Source: Alteromonas sp. KC3
GTDB taxonomy: Bacteria; Pseudomonadota; Gammaproteobacteria; Enterobacterales; Alteromonadaceae
Length of the DNA: 64,000 nt
NCBI RefSeq assembly: GCF_016756315.1
Contig: NZ_AP024235.1
Span: 1 to 64,000, forward strand
Direction: 5' to 3'
Numbering within the stretch: the stretch's first letter is position 1; each line of letters opens with the position of its first letter. This document shows, in pieces, positions 1 to 13,220 of this stretch. The position numbers and the translations under genes are program-made. The notes under the pieces were generated by a model. The model worked only from the letters and a program-made list of their open reading frames with translations, did not search any database and had not been told where the DNA came from.

Positions 1-1
1 T

Positions 2-1036
2 GAGGCGATGAAGCACAAAAGCAATATTAATCCTACTTATCAGTTTGATAACTTCGTTGAGGGTAAATCAAACCAACTTGCGCGTGCAGCGGCGACGCAG
101 GTCGCAAATAATCCGGGTGGTTCATATAATCCATTATTTATATATGGCGGTACTGGTTTAGGTAAAACCCACTTGTTACATGCAGTTGGTAATGGAATTG
201 TTGCCAATAACGGCGACGCTAAGATTGTTTATATGCATTCAGAGCGATTTGTGCAGGACATGGTAAAAGCACTTCAAAACAATGCGATTGAAGACTTTAA
301 ACGCTTTTATCGTAGTGTTGATGCATTACTTATCGATGATATCCAATTCTTTGCCAACAAAGAGCGGTCACAAGAAGAGTTTTTCCATACGTTTAATGCG
401 CTTCTTGAAGGCAACCAACAGATCATTCTTACTTCTGATAGATATCCTAAAGAGATTGATGGGGTTGAGGATAGATTGAAATCGCGCTTTGGTTGGGGCC
501 TAACCATAGCTATTGAGCCGCCAGAACTAGAAACACGTGTTGCCATCTTAATGCGCAAAGCGGCTGAAAATAGAATTCATCTACCAAACGAAGTTGCCTT
601 TTTCATCGCGAAGCGACTTCGTTCTAATGTACGTGAGCTAGAAGGCGCATTAAACCGTGTTATCGCTAACGCCAATTTCACAGGTCGGCCTATAACAATC
701 GACTTTGTGCGCGAAGCACTTCGTGATCTACTTGCGCTACAAGAAAAGTTGGTAACCGTTGATAATATTCAGAAAACTGTCGCAGATTATTATAAGATTA
801 AGGTAGCTGATATTTTATCTAAGCGCAGAAGCCGCAGTGTTGCGCGTCCGCGTCAGGTGGCTATGGCACTGGCTAAAGAGCTAACGAACCACAGTCTTCC
901 CGAACTAGGAAATGCGTTCGGTGGCAGAGACCACACTACTGTTTTGCACGCATGTAGAAAAATAGAGCAGCTAAGAGAAGAAAGTCATGATATAAAAGAG
1001 GACTATAAGAACCTCATTAGGACTTTGTCTTCCTAA
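2..1036 (+). CDS. dnaA: Chromosomal replication initiator DnaA (5' end outside window)
   Basis: DnaA binds DnaA boxes at oriC, melts the origin and helps load DnaB. The frame stays open to the first bases of the window (codons gag-gcg precede the first ATG at 8), so the gene begins upstream; domains I and II, roughly 110-120 residues, are missing. Visible parts, counted from the ATG at 8: the AAA+ Walker A motif GGTGLGKT at residues 47-54, Walker [10 protein letters not shown] near 107, the sensor-type stretch ILTSDRYP near 140, and the C-terminal DNA-binding domain IV with its signature [15 protein letters not shown] near 308. It leads the dnaA-dnaN-recF-gyrB cluster; dnaN follows after 32 bp. 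The ATG at 8 is internal and not the true start. Confidence 0.97.
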   Translation, partial: EAMKHKSNINPTYQFDNFVEGKSNQLARAAATQVANNPGGSYNPLFIYGGTGLGKTHLLHAVGNGIVANNGDAKIVYMHSERFVQDMVKALQNNAIEDFKRFYRSVDALLIDDIQFFANKERSQEEFFHTFNALLEGNQQIILTSDRYPKEIDGVEDRLKSRFGWGLTIAIEPPELETRVAILMRKAAENRIHLPNEVAFFIAKRLRSNVRELEGALNRVIANANFTGRPITIDFVREALRDLLALQEKLVTVDNIQKTVADYYKIKVADILSKRRSRSVARPRQVAMALAKELTNHSLPELGNAFGGRDHTTVLHACRKIEQLREESHDIKEDYKNLIRTLSS

Positions 1037-1068
1037 CAACACGACCTTAGAGGCGAGATAGCACAGCG

Positions 1069-2169
1069 ATGAAATTTTCTATAAGCCGCGAACAATTTTT
1101 ACAACCCCTACAGCTGGTGTCTGGTGCTGTAGAGCGTAGACATACGCTTCCAATTTTATCAAACGTCCTTATTAAGGTTAGTGAGGACGCACTATGGCTT
1201 ACTGGTACAGACTTAGAGGTTGAGCTGATTTCGAGCGTTAAGCTTGAAGGTGAGTTTACCGAAGGTGAGATTACTGTTCCTGCCAAGAAGTTGTTCGATA
1301 TTATTCGTGGTATCTCCGAAGGTACTGACATTCATTTTTCATTGGATGGCAGTAAAGCGCTGATTAAAGCTGGTCGAGGTCGCTATACATTATCTACCTT
1401 GTCAGCAAATGATTATCCTAATCTTGAAGATTGGGAAGGCGAAGTAGAGTTTGAACTGACGTGTAGCGATTTAAAGAAGCTTATTGATTCAACGAGCTTC
1501 TCGATGGCACAGCAAGACGTACGTTATTACCTTAACGGTATGTCACTTGAGACCGAAGAAAATATTATTCGTACAGTTGCTACCGATGGTCACCGTCTTG
1601 CGTTGTGTCGGTTAAATTATGAAACGTCGCTTCCGGCTCGTCAGGTGATCATTCCGCGAAAAGGGGTATTAGAAATTTCACGCCTTATCAGCGAAGACGA
1701 CAAGTCGTTGAAGGTGCAAATTGGCGCAAATCATTTACGCATATTTTCAAACGATTTTATCTTTACTTCTAAACTCGTTGATGGTCGTTTTCCTGATTAT
1801 AGACGTGTACTACCGCAAAATGGTGATAAGGAAATTATCGCAAGTAAAGCGGTACTTAAAGATGCTTTTTCTCGAGCAGCAATTCTGTCGAATGAAAAGT
1901 TCAGAGGTGTACGTTTAAATCTATCATCTGGTGAGTTAAAAATTACTGCTAATAACCCAGAGCAAGAAGAAGCAGAAGAAATCGTAGATGTACAGTATCA
2001 GGGTGACGATTTAGAAATTGGTTTTAATGTTGCTTATTTGATTGATGTACTGAATGCGCTAGGCACTGATGATGTCAAAGTAAGCCTTTCTGACTCGAAT
2101 GCCAGCGCGTTAATTGAAGACAGTGCTGATGATTCTGCACTTTACGTTATCATGCCAATGCGCTTGTAG
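1069..2169 (+). CDS. dnaN: DNA polymerase III beta sliding clamp
   Basis: The beta clamp is the ring-shaped dimer that tethers DNA polymerase III, and other polymerases, to DNA. The 366-residue length matches the E. coli protein. The start MKFSISREQFLQPLQLVSG is typical, as is the C-terminal end YVIMPMRL, part of the face to which clamp-binding peptides dock. The internal stretch TVATDGHRLAL is characteristic of the second domain. It is second in the dnaA-dnaN-recF-gyrB cluster. A hairpin with a T-run follows the gene, so dnaN may be partly separated transcriptionally from recF. The family call is secure. Confidence 0.98.
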   Translation: MKFSISREQFLQPLQLVSGAVERRHTLPILSNVLIKVSEDALWLTGTDLEVELISSVKLEGEFTEGEITVPAKKLFDIIRGISEGTDIHFSLDGSKALIKAGRGRYTLSTLSANDYPNLEDWEGEVEFELTCSDLKKLIDSTSFSMAQQDVRYYLNGMSLETEENIIRTVATDGHRLALCRLNYETSLPARQVIIPRKGVLEISRLISEDDKSLKVQIGANHLRIFSNDFIFTSKLVDGRFPDYRRVLPQNGDKEIIASKAVLKDAFSRAAILSNEKFRGVRLNLSSGELKITANNPEQEEAEEIVDVQYQGDDLEIGFNVAYLIDVLNALGTDDVKVSLSDSNASALIEDSADDSALYVIMPMRL

Positions 2170-2240
2170 AGCAAAGCGCTGGTATTTAGATAACATTAAT
2201 CGTTGAAAATTGCATTTTGAAATTTGTTTTTAGTTTTCAG

Positions 2241-2276
2241 AGAAGCGGTCTAGGTAAACTAGGTCGCTTCTTTTTT
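2241..2276 (+). terminator. Terminator between dnaN and recF
   Basis: AGAAGCG at 2241 pairs with CGCTTCT near 2264-2270, with an inner CTAG/CTAG pairing and a small mismatch between them. Six T residues follow. It looks like a rho-independent terminator or attenuator that lowers read-through from dnaN into recF. Confidence 0.75.
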
Positions 2277-2296
2277 ATTAGCAACGTGATGACATC

Positions 2297-5814
<3,518 letters not shown>

Positions 5815-5845
5815 TCTCAACCGACTTATACGACACACATTATTA

Positions 5846-5871
5846 AAGCGGCTTTCGAGCCGCTTTTTTTA
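5846..5871 (+). terminator. Terminator after gyrB
   Basis: AAGCGGCT at 5846-5853 pairs perfectly with AGCCGCTT at 5858-5865 around a TTCG tetraloop, followed by a T-run. It is a classic intrinsic terminator that closes the dnaA-gyrB cluster. Confidence 0.95.
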
Positions 5872-6006
5872 TGGCTAAGGGTTGAAAAATTAGACTAAAG
5901 GTTTGCTCTGTGTTTAGTGCCAAGCATATAGTAGAGGGTGTAATGCAATGGAGTACGTCAAGACAACTATGCGACACTTCAGGATTAGTAAACAAAGGAA
6001 TGAATA

Positions 6007-6693
6007 ATGCGGTATGGCTTACTCTTAATAACAGCGCTTTTGGCCCTAGGCTGCACAGAAAAGTCCTCACTGACGGAGTCGCAACGCCGTTATAACCACG
6101 CGATTAATGAGCAAAACCAAATCATTATAAAGGCGAATGATTACTTAAACTCAAATATCAGTGGCAATATTACTGCTGATATTACGCACTTAATCTACGC
6201 TAAAGAACAGCTATCAAACGCAAAACAGGTGCTTATAAAAGCGAAAATAGTCGGTATTAAATCACCTGAGGTTAACTTATTGTCCGACAGGCTGAGCGAG
6301 TACGACCTGGTAGCGGCAACTGAAGCAATGCGACTCATTGAACTTGCGATAGAGAAAACAATTCAATTCAGGCGTGCTGTTGATGACATGCCTCTTGTGC
6401 CACTAAGTGGTGCGTCCCTCGAAAGCGACCATATGATCAAATATATGGGCCAAGAATATAACGGAGAACTTAACGCGTGTTGTATATCTACCCTTAAGGA
6501 TATAGAAGTGTTTCTACGGGGAAGTGATCAAGATACTTATTGGTCATTGAGAAAGCACATTTTAAATTTAGAGATGTCGTTATCGCGTTTCTTAGGAGAC
6601 GATAAGTTTAAAGTAGATTATGAAAGGTCTATTGAAGAACTATCGACCAACATAGAAAAGCTCAAAGATTTATCAGTTGAAAGGAATCAATAG
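6007..6693 (+). CDS. Predicted lipoprotein, unknown function
   Basis: I do not recognise the family. The 228-residue protein begins with a lipoprotein signal, MRYGLLLITALLALGC, with the lipobox cysteine at residue 16, so it should be membrane-anchored and face the periplasm. The rest is mostly helical and charged, with heptad-like stretches around residues 20-50 and 180-225 that could form coiled coils. A Cys-Cys pair lies near residue 158. The next gene starts one base after the stop, so the two are probably co-transcribed. The ORF is intact. Confidence 0.7.
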   Translation: MRYGLLLITALLALGCTEKSSLTESQRRYNHAINEQNQIIIKANDYLNSNISGNITADITHLIYAKEQLSNAKQVLIKAKIVGIKSPEVNLLSDRLSEYDLVAATEAMRLIELAIEKTIQFRRAVDDMPLVPLSGASLESDHMIKYMGQEYNGELNACCISTLKDIEVFLRGSDQDTYWSLRKHILNLEMSLSRFLGDDKFKVDYERSIEELSTNIEKLKDLSVERNQ

Positions 6694-6694
6694 A

Positions 6695-7825
6695 ATGACC
6701 TTACTATCGAAGTGTGGTGTAGCAGTGACCTTAACAATGATGATGTTTGAGGCAACCGCCTTGAATAATGTTGATAAGTATCAGATGCCTACTTCAGCCG
6801 TGTCAGTTAATGAGAGTAACGATACTCGCTCCAAAAATGAAGAGGGCAAAGCTTTTGTTTTCGACGTTGGCAAGTTATTAGGTAATGGTAAAAAAAATAG
6901 AGCTAATCCATTAATCAACAATAATGTTTCTCTAGATAACGGTGTATTTGGCCTAATGTATGGGACAACGATTTCAGAAATGACCGCGTTATTTGGTGTT
7001 CCAACTTCAGAGTACAAAATTGATGAAGAACACACACTTTATTCGTACGGGAGAAATTTGTGGGTTTTAACAAAGCATAATCGCGTGATCCGCATACAAA
7101 ATGACAACAGATGGATTCCAAAGCGCTTGTCGAACTACATGGCATTTGACGAGCGACCTACGAACAACTGGGTAATAGTGAAGGATGTAAAAAAAGGGGA
7201 TAGTAAGAAAACGCTTATTGAAAGGTTGAGTGGGAGCTTTGTGAACGATACTACTTATCGAATACAGAACAAAGAAACAGGCATTTACATAGATATTGAA
7301 TTAGCACTTGCGAGTGTGTCTAAGGACGAAGACTGGACTGTATATAATTACGTATATGGCCACGTTGACGACGAGAGTGATATCACGCTTTCAAGCTTTC
7401 CAGATAATGTCATCTCTTACCAAGACCTATATACCATTATAATAGATAATCGTTTAGAAGAAGAAAGTACCAACATTGGTGAACTAAAATTATCGCCCAT
7501 TTTCACAGCAGCAACACAACACGGAAACCTATTATTTGTTTATGACAACCATTTAGCCATCATTTCAAGTGACAATGAAATTGAGAAAGTACTGTTGTCT
7601 AACGCATTTTTTGATACCAAAGCCAAAGCAACGAAATGGCGATATGGAGAACTCTATTCGAGGCAAAGTAGTAACTTAATCAAAAAAATGTTTGAAGATA
7701 AAATCTTTGAATTGGCGGATAATTATTGGGAGCTAGATTTAAAAGGCTTTAAGTACGACTTAATATTCGACAAGTCCGCATCAGGTGAAATGGAATTAGC
7801 TGAGATAGAGTTTCAAGCGTTCTAG
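6695..7825 (+). CDS. Predicted exported protein, unknown function
   Basis: A 376-residue protein of no family I recognise. I chose the ATG at 6695 because an AAAGGA ribosome-binding site ends about 9 bases upstream; a TTG at 6677 would overlap the preceding gene. The N-terminus MTLLSKCGVAVTLTMMMFEATA looks like a cleavable signal peptide. The stretch VFGLMYGTTISEMTALFGVP followed by YSYGRNLWVL resembles the BamE/SmpA-like pattern of a small alpha-beta unit with an FG-P motif; this is a weak inference. It sits directly behind the lipoprotein gene, so the pair may form one envelope module. Confidence 0.65.
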   Translation: MTLLSKCGVAVTLTMMMFEATALNNVDKYQMPTSAVSVNESNDTRSKNEEGKAFVFDVGKLLGNGKKNRANPLINNNVSLDNGVFGLMYGTTISEMTALFGVPTSEYKIDEEHTLYSYGRNLWVLTKHNRVIRIQNDNRWIPKRLSNYMAFDERPTNNWVIVKDVKKGDSKKTLIERLSGSFVNDTTYRIQNKETGIYIDIELALASVSKDEDWTVYNYVYGHVDDESDITLSSFPDNVISYQDLYTIIIDNRLEEESTNIGELKLSPIFTAATQHGNLLFVYDNHLAIISSDNEIEKVLLSNAFFDTKAKATKWRYGELYSRQSSNLIKKMFEDKIFELADNYWELDLKGFKYDLIFDKSASGEMELAEIEFQAF

Positions 7826-7878
7826 TAAAAACGTATGGTGGCCTACTATCAGACCACCAAATATAATCAATGAAATAA

Positions 7879-8322
7879 CTATAGCTTGCTAACCACTAGC
7901 GCAATTTCGCCAGCACTGGCAGGACTAATGGTGAAACGGTATTTGCCCGTTGATGAAGGCGTAAACTGAAGGTTCTCTGAGCCTTGCTCACAGATTAAGT
8001 AAACCGTGGCTCCCAACATTACAGGTTGACCCTTATATTTGCCTCCACAGCTCTGTGAGGGCGTCCATTTTGCGTCTGAAAGACGAAAGTCGTAAGGTTG
8101 ACCGTCGGCAATGAGTTCAACATCTACCACCCAACCTGTACTGGTACTCTTAAATTTGTAGCTTGGGTCTGCTTCCCACCAGTTGAAAACACCACGCAAA
8201 AACATGTTTTCGAACTGAATTCGTGGTGTATCCGGCATGATCTCTGGAATATTGAAACTGCCACTACTTGAACATGCAGAAAGCGCAATACAAAGAGTAA
8301 GAATACTAAATAACTTTTTCAC
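7879..8322 (-). CDS. Small predicted lipoprotein
   Basis: A 147-residue protein with a clear lipoprotein signal, VKKLFSILTLCIALSAC, and the lipid-attachment cysteine at residue 17. I chose the GTG at 8322 because a GGAG ribosome-binding site lies 5 bases upstream. A longer frame beginning at 8355 would be translated from the glyS terminator hairpin itself. The mature part is rich in beta-strand residues and contains CGGKYKGQP and YLICEQG, which may form a disulfide. The function is unknown. It lies directly downstream of the glyS terminator on the same strand. Confidence 0.7.
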   Translation of the reverse strand: MKKLFSILTLCIALSACSSSGSFNIPEIMPDTPRIQFENMFLRGVFNWWEADPSYKFKSTSTGWVVDVELIADGQPYDFRLSDAKWTPSQSCGGKYKGQPVMLGATVYLICEQGSENLQFTPSSTGKYRFTISPASAGEIALVVSKL

Positions 8323-8336
8323 AACTACTCCATGGG

Positions 8337-8370
8337 GTAAAAAAAAGCCCAACACTTCGTTGGGCTTTTA
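8337..8370 (-). terminator. Terminator after glyS
   Basis: AAAGCCCAAC and GTTGGGCTTT form a perfect stem around a short ACTTC loop. On the minus strand it is followed by a T-run, just below the glyS stop. The minus-strand lipoprotein gene begins right after it, so that gene relies on limited read-through or on its own promoter. Confidence 0.9.
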
Positions 8371-8409
8371 ATTTAAGTGGTAGATGCAAGCACCACCAAA
8401 ATGATTAGC

Positions 8410-10488
8410 CTAAGACTTTGCAAGGATAGATATATCTGCAGTCGTTAGGAAAAGTTGCCTTAAAAGTGACAACAAAGCAAGTCTGTTTTGTTTCACTGCT
8501 GCATCGTCAGCCATTACCATAACATTATCAAAGAAGTTATCTATTACTTCACGTAGCGTAGCTAACGTTGTCAAAATACGCTGATAATCTTGTGACGCTA
8601 ATGCTTCATTTACCTGCAACTGCGCAGTTACTAATGCAGAATTCAATGCTTTTTCAGCATCTTCAGCCAGTAGCGCTGAATCAATGTGAACCTCGCTAGT
8701 AACCTCTACACTTTGTTTAGCAAGAATGTTGGCAACCCGTTTATTTGCTGCGGCAAGCGCTTCAGATTCCTCTAACGCTTTAAATGCCGCAACAGCGTTA
8801 ACCCGAGCAAGATAATCCGCAGGCTTGGTAGGGCGACGCGCTGCTACCGCTTGGATAACATCTATCGCTACGTCTTGGTCTTGCAATAAAGCGGTGAATC
8901 GACCCAGAACGAAATCGACAACTTGGGTCTGTGTGTCTTGATTGGTAAGCTTATTACCATAAACATCGACCGCTTTTGCTACAAGTACGTCTAAATCAAG
9001 CGGCAACGATAGCTCTGTAATAATTCGAAGCACACCAATTGCTGCACGGCGAAGCGCAAAAGGATCTTTATCACCTTTTGGTAGTTGGCCAATACCAAAT
9101 ATACCTACAAGGGTATCGAGCTTATCTGCAAGCGCAACCGATGCACTTACTCCCGAACTTGGCAATGAATCACCAGCAAATCGCGGCATATACTGCTCGT
9201 AAAGCGCTTCGGCTACTGGTGCATCTTCACCGTCGTTTAATGCATAGTACTTACCCATCACACCTTGAACGTCTGGAAACTCCATTACCATGTTTGACAT
9301 AAGGTCAGTCTTGGCAAGTAAGCCTGCGCGTGCAGCTTGCGTTTCATTTGCATCAATTTGTGTAGCTATAAACCCAGCCAAGGCAGAAATGCGCTCAGAT
9401 TTCTCTTTAAGTGTACCGAGTTGTTTTTGAAACAGCACAGTTGCCAAGCTATCTAAGCGGCTTTCTAGGGTAGTCTTCTTATCACTATTGAAGAAGAACT
9501 CAGCGTCAGCGAGACGAGGGCGGATAACTTTTTCGTTACCTGAAATTACCTGCGTTGGATCTTGGCTTTCAATGTTACTTACGAATAAGAACGTATTTGA
9601 CAGATTGCCGGATGAATCAAGCAGTGGCACATATTTTTGGTCATCTTTCATGGTGTAGATAAGCGCTTCTTTAGGTACTTCTAAAAACGCTTTATCAAAA
9701 CCTGCTTGTAGCACTACAGGCCATTCTACCAATGACGCAATCTCTTCTAGCAACTCTTCGTTGTAATCTGGTGCAAGCGATAGCGTTTTAGCGGCATCCT
9801 CTAGTTGCTGTCGTACTTTATCTTTACGTGCTTCAAAGTCCGCAAGTACATACTGTTTTTCCAATGCTGCTGCATAGTTGTCAGCATGGTCAAGTTCGAA
9901 GCGCGACTCACCATGGAAACGGTGCCCTTGCACTGTACGTCCGCTTGTAAGACCAAGTACAGATACATTCACCACTTCACTGCCATACAGCACACACAAC
10001 GTGTGAACAGGGCGGATAAACTGCGTATTGTAGTTGCCCCAACGCATTGGCTTTGGTATTGGTAGTTTACTTACTGCTTGGTTAATTAATCCTTCAAGCA
10101 ATTGGGCTACTGATTGACCAGGTACATGCGCTTTGTGAAGCAACCACTCGCCTTTATCAGTCACTAAGCGCTCAGCTTCTTCAACGCTGATGCCATTTCC
10201 ACGAGCCCAGCCTTGTGCAGCTTTAGTGGGGTTACCATCTGCATCAAACGCCGCTGAAACTGCTGGTCCGCGCTTTTCTACAACTTTATCAGCCTGACCT
10301 TCAGCAAGCGCTGACACATAAACAGCTAAACGACGAGGCGCGGCAAACCAGCTAACAGAACCAAAACTTAGATCTGCTTGCGTTAGCGCTGCTTCAAACT
10401 GAGTGGCAAATGCTTCGCCTAGCGATTTCAGCGCTTTTGGTGGAAGCTCTTCAGTACCTAATTCTACTAAACAATTCTCTGTACGCAC
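8410..10488 (-). CDS. glyS: Glycyl-tRNA synthetase beta subunit
   Basis: The beta subunit of the bacterial alpha2-beta2 glycyl-tRNA synthetase contributes tRNA recognition. The 692 residues are close to the E. coli beta subunit. The start [20 protein letters not shown] is the family signature. [11 protein letters not shown] and [13 protein letters not shown], in the N-terminal B3/4-like region, and the C-terminal DALR-type helical domain ([16 protein letters not shown]) are all present. It follows glyQ by 2 bp, in the usual glyQ-glyS operon. Confidence 0.98.
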   Translation of the reverse strand: MRTENCLVELGTEELPPKALKSLGEAFATQFEAALTQADLSFGSVSWFAAPRRLAVYVSALAEGQADKVVEKRGPAVSAAFDADGNPTKAAQGWARGNGISVEEAERLVTDKGEWLLHKAHVPGQSVAQLLEGLINQAVSKLPIPKPMRWGNYNTQFIRPVHTLCVLYGSEVVNVSVLGLTSGRTVQGHRFHGESRFELDHADNYAAALEKQYVLADFEARKDKVRQQLEDAAKTLSLAPDYNEELLEEIASLVEWPVVLQAGFDKAFLEVPKEALIYTMKDDQKYVPLLDSSGNLSNTFLFVSNIESQDPTQVISGNEKVIRPRLADAEFFFNSDKKTTLESRLDSLATVLFQKQLGTLKEKSERISALAGFIATQIDANETQAARAGLLAKTDLMSNMVMEFPDVQGVMGKYYALNDGEDAPVAEALYEQYMPRFAGDSLPSSGVSASVALADKLDTLVGIFGIGQLPKGDKDPFALRRAAIGVLRIITELSLPLDLDVLVAKAVDVYGNKLTNQDTQTQVVDFVLGRFTALLQDQDVAIDVIQAVAARRPTKPADYLARVNAVAAFKALEESEALAAANKRVANILAKQSVEVTSEVHIDSALLAEDAEKALNSALVTAQLQVNEALASQDYQRILTTLATLREVIDNFFDNVMVMADDAAVKQNRLALLSLLRQLFLTTADISILAKS

Positions 10489-10490
10489 GC

Positions 10491-11396
10491 TTATGCCTCC
10501 TTGTTACATAGTGGGAAGCCTAACGCTTCACGTGCTTGGTAATAACTTTCTGCACATGCTTTGGCAAGTGTACGAACACGAAGGATATAACGTTGACGCT
10601 CTGTTACTGAAATTGCGTGGCGTGCATCCAATAAGTTAAATGCATGCGATGCTTTCATTACTTGCTCGTAAGCAGGTAGAGGTAGGTTATTCTCAATTAA
10701 TTTCTGGCTTTCTGCTTCACATTCGTCGAAGGTTCTAAATAGCGCATCTACGTTAGCGTGCTCAAAGTTATAGGTAGACTGTTCGACTTCGTTTTGATGG
10801 AACACGTCTCGATAGGTGACTTTGCCCATTGGGCCGTCAGTCCATACCAGGTCGTAAATACTGTCAACGCCTTGTACATACATGGCCAAACGCTCAAGAC
10901 CATAAGTGATTTCGCCAGTAACAGGCTTACACTCTATGCCGCCAACTTGCTGGAAGTAGGTGAACTGAGTGACTTCCATACCGTTTAGCCATACTTCCCA
11001 ACCAAGACCCCATGCACCAAGCGTTGGAGATTCCCAGTTGTCTTCTACAAAGCGAATATCGTGAACTAACGGATCAAAACCTAACTCTTTCAATGAGCCC
11101 AAATACAACTCCTGAATATTGTCAGGCGAAGGCTTCAGCATTACTTGAAATTGATAGTAATGTTGTAAGCGGTTTGGGTTTTCGCCGTAACGACCATCTG
11201 TTGGGCGTCGGCACGGTTGAACATAGGCGCTACTCATTGGCTCTGGACCTAGAGAACGGAGGAAGGTCATAGGGTGAAACGTACCTGCACCCACTTCCAT
11301 ATCCAGAGGCTGAATAATAACGCAGCCCTGACGCGCCCAGTAATCTTGAAGCGCAAGGATCAACCCTTGAAAGGTTTTAATATCGTATTTCTGCAT
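10491..11396 (-). CDS. glyQ: Glycyl-tRNA synthetase alpha subunit
   Basis: The alpha subunit carries the class II catalytic core that charges tRNA-Gly. The 301-residue protein starts with [19 protein letters not shown]. It also has the family motifs [18 protein letters not shown] near residue 36 and [20 protein letters not shown] near 125. It is the first gene of the glyQS operon. The divergent tag gene begins 132 bp away, and that gap should hold both promoters; TATACT on the minus strand at 11441-11446 is a possible -10 element. Confidence 0.98.
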   Translation of the reverse strand: MQKYDIKTFQGLILALQDYWARQGCVIIQPLDMEVGAGTFHPMTFLRSLGPEPMSSAYVQPCRRPTDGRYGENPNRLQHYYQFQVMLKPSPDNIQELYLGSLKELGFDPLVHDIRFVEDNWESPTLGAWGLGWEVWLNGMEVTQFTYFQQVGGIECKPVTGEITYGLERLAMYVQGVDSIYDLVWTDGPMGKVTYRDVFHQNEVEQSTYNFEHANVDALFRTFDECEAESQKLIENNLPLPAYEQVMKASHAFNLLDARHAISVTERQRYILRVRTLAKACAESYYQAREALGFPLCNKEA

Positions 11397-11528
11397 ACAT
11401 CCGCTGCTTATTAGTTATCTGACTAAAATAAAGGTGGGATAGTATACAATTTGTAGGGCATAGTATGTAGGTGTAAAGGGTGAAAAAACGTCACGAAAGC
11501 CTTCAATACAGCAAGGAAATGCAAATTC

Positions 11529-12116
11529 ATGGTGCCAGATCAATTAAATCGATGTGGTTGGGTGGGTAACGACCCAATTTATCAAGCATATCACGACAAT
11601 GAGTGGGGAATTCCCGAAACCGATAGCCAAGCGCTTTTTGCAAAACTGTGTTTAGATGGTCAACAAGCGGGATTATCGTGGATCACCATTTTAAAAAAAC
11701 AACAAAACTATGAGAACGCGTTTCACCAGTTTAACCCTGTGAAAATAGCAACAATGACAGACAGTGACGTTGAACGTTTAATGCACGATAAGGGAATTGT
11801 CAGAAATAAGCTTAAGATAGAGTCGATTATTCGTAATGCTAAAGGGTATTTAGCAATAGAAAAGAGCCAACCTTTTAGTGAGTTTATATGGCAATTTACA
11901 GACGGAAAAACCGTTGTAAATCAATGGAAAGATTTTAGGGAAGCGCCAACATCAACTGAAGCTTCCAAGGCAATGTCTAAAGCATTAAAAAAACAAGGGT
12001 TCAATTTTGTGGGAGAAACGATTTGCTACGCCTTTATGCAGGCAGTTGGTATGGTGAACGATCATGAAGTTGGGTGTCATTGTTACGACAAAGCGTGTCG
12101 CGCTGCTATCAAATAA
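11529..12116 (+). CDS. tag: DNA-3-methyladenine glycosylase I
   Basis: Tag removes 3-methyladenine from alkylated DNA to start base-excision repair. The 195-residue length fits. Typical family elements are RCGWVGNDPIYQAYHDNEWG at residues 8-27, QQAGLSWITILKK near 47, and the C-terminal zinc-ligand pattern with HEVGCHCYDKAC. An AAGGAA sequence about 10 bases upstream supports the ATG chosen. It is divergent from glyQ, a common gammaproteobacterial arrangement. Confidence 0.96.
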   Translation: MVPDQLNRCGWVGNDPIYQAYHDNEWGIPETDSQALFAKLCLDGQQAGLSWITILKKQQNYENAFHQFNPVKIATMTDSDVERLMHDKGIVRNKLKIESIIRNAKGYLAIEKSQPFSEFIWQFTDGKTVVNQWKDFREAPTSTEASKAMSKALKKQGFNFVGETICYAFMQAVGMVNDHEVGCHCYDKACRAAIK

Positions 12117-12150
12117 GTAGGACTGTGTGATAACAACGCGTGTATTACGC

Positions 12151-12606
12151 CTATTGTGTAAGCGTTTCGCAATAGGCCTGCAGTGCTGGCAATTCTGCTA
12201 ACACTTTTGTTTCATATTCTGACTCAATTTGTTCCCGCGCAATATCCTGTTTTCTTCGCTCACTTTTCGACAACTTTTGGCGTGCTTCTAAAATGGCAAA
12301 GCCGCTGACCTCGGTAAACAGCGCGTATATGTGTGGGTATTGCGCCTTAAAGTCTGGCGGTGAAACTATTGGCAATGCATTGAGCAGATTTACAATGCGA
12401 ATTACGCCTTCGGACAATTCACATTGCTGCTGTTCCATTGCTTTAGCAATTAACACCAAACTCTCGGTAATTGTACCTATTCGCGACTGACGGGTGGCTT
12501 CTTGTCTGATCTTTTGCTGTTTAAGTAAAAACAGCAATTTACCGGCATAAAAACCAAGACCGAGAATAATGAGAATTGCGATGCCTGAAAGTACTGCCCA
12601 AAGCAT
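12151..12606 (-). CDS. DUF2489 family membrane-anchored protein
   Basis: The 151-residue protein has one N-terminal membrane segment (residues 3-24, AVLSGIAILIILGLGFYAG), followed by a charged helical region. That is the pattern of the DUF2489 family, whose function is not known. It lies 17 bp downstream of yihI on the same strand, and this pairing is conserved in vibrios and relatives, so the two are likely one transcription unit. The long charged helix near residues 27-60 may be a coiled coil. Confidence 0.75.
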   Translation of the reverse strand: MLWAVLSGIAILIILGLGFYAGKLLFLLKQQKIRQEATRQSRIGTITESLVLIAKAMEQQQCELSEGVIRIVNLLNALPIVSPPDFKAQYPHIYALFTEVSGFAILEARQKLSKSERRKQDIAREQIESEYETKVLAELPALQAYCETLTQ

Positions 12607-12623
12607 AAGTTACCCTGAAATTA

Positions 12624-13130
12624 TTACTGCTTAAAGTCGTCGATGTTAATAGCGTCTAAATCACTAAACGGATCTATATCGTCATCTTCATCGTCGTCTT
12701 CAACGATACCTAGCAAGTCGCAAAGAATGCGGTGACGGGCCATCTTCTCATCAACATAAGCCTGCTGTTCTCGTGTAAGCGGCTTATCGTCGTCTAGCTT
12801 ATCAAGTAAATCTGATAGACGTTGATCGGCTTCTAGTGCCGCTAATTCTTGCGCTGGGGTAGCATACTTTTTCTTTTGAGCTGGTGTAGGCGTTACCGAC
12901 GTTTTTACCAATTGGATTGGTTTTTTACTGCCGATACGAGGATCTTTCTTCTCGGCACTTTTTTTACCAGAAACTTTCTGTTGCTCTACATTATGGCGGC
13001 TACCCGCTGGCTTGCCTTTATGCTTTTTGGGGCGGGGCGAGTCTGATTTGCGGTTTTCGCTTGGTTTGAAGTCTGGGTCTTTTCGAACGCCGATAAGGCC
13101 GACTTTACGAGATTTCTTAGAACGTGCCAT
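12624..13130 (-). CDS. yihI: Der GTPase-activating protein YihI
   Basis: YihI stimulates the GTPase Der (EngA) and so tunes 50S ribosome assembly. The 168-residue protein has the typical lysine-rich N-terminus MARSKKSRKVGLIGVRKDPD and an acidic C-terminal tail (DDDEDDDIDPFSDLD) that follows the conserved region EKMARHRILCDLLGI. I chose the ATG at 13130; a TTG at 13139 would add three residues, but the family begins MARSKK. The neighbours are consistent with the enterobacterial polA-spf-engB-yihI region. Confidence 0.93.
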   Translation of the reverse strand: MARSKKSRKVGLIGVRKDPDFKPSENRKSDSPRPKKHKGKPAGSRHNVEQQKVSGKKSAEKKDPRIGSKKPIQLVKTSVTPTPAQKKKYATPAQELAALEADQRLSDLLDKLDDDKPLTREQQAYVDEKMARHRILCDLLGIVEDDDEDDDIDPFSDLDAINIDDFKQ

Positions 13131-13220
13131 AATTTCCAATTAACAAAGAGAGTGAAAAAACAACGCTATTATAGCGCGAATTCGCTTGCGCGTATTGATC
13201 TTTGGGTGAAGTTTAAAAAA

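Noticed and set aside
8323-8355. Longer N-terminus for the small lipoprotein
   Set aside because: The added codons are encoded by the glyS terminator; a GTG with a GGAG site gives a proper lipoprotein signal.
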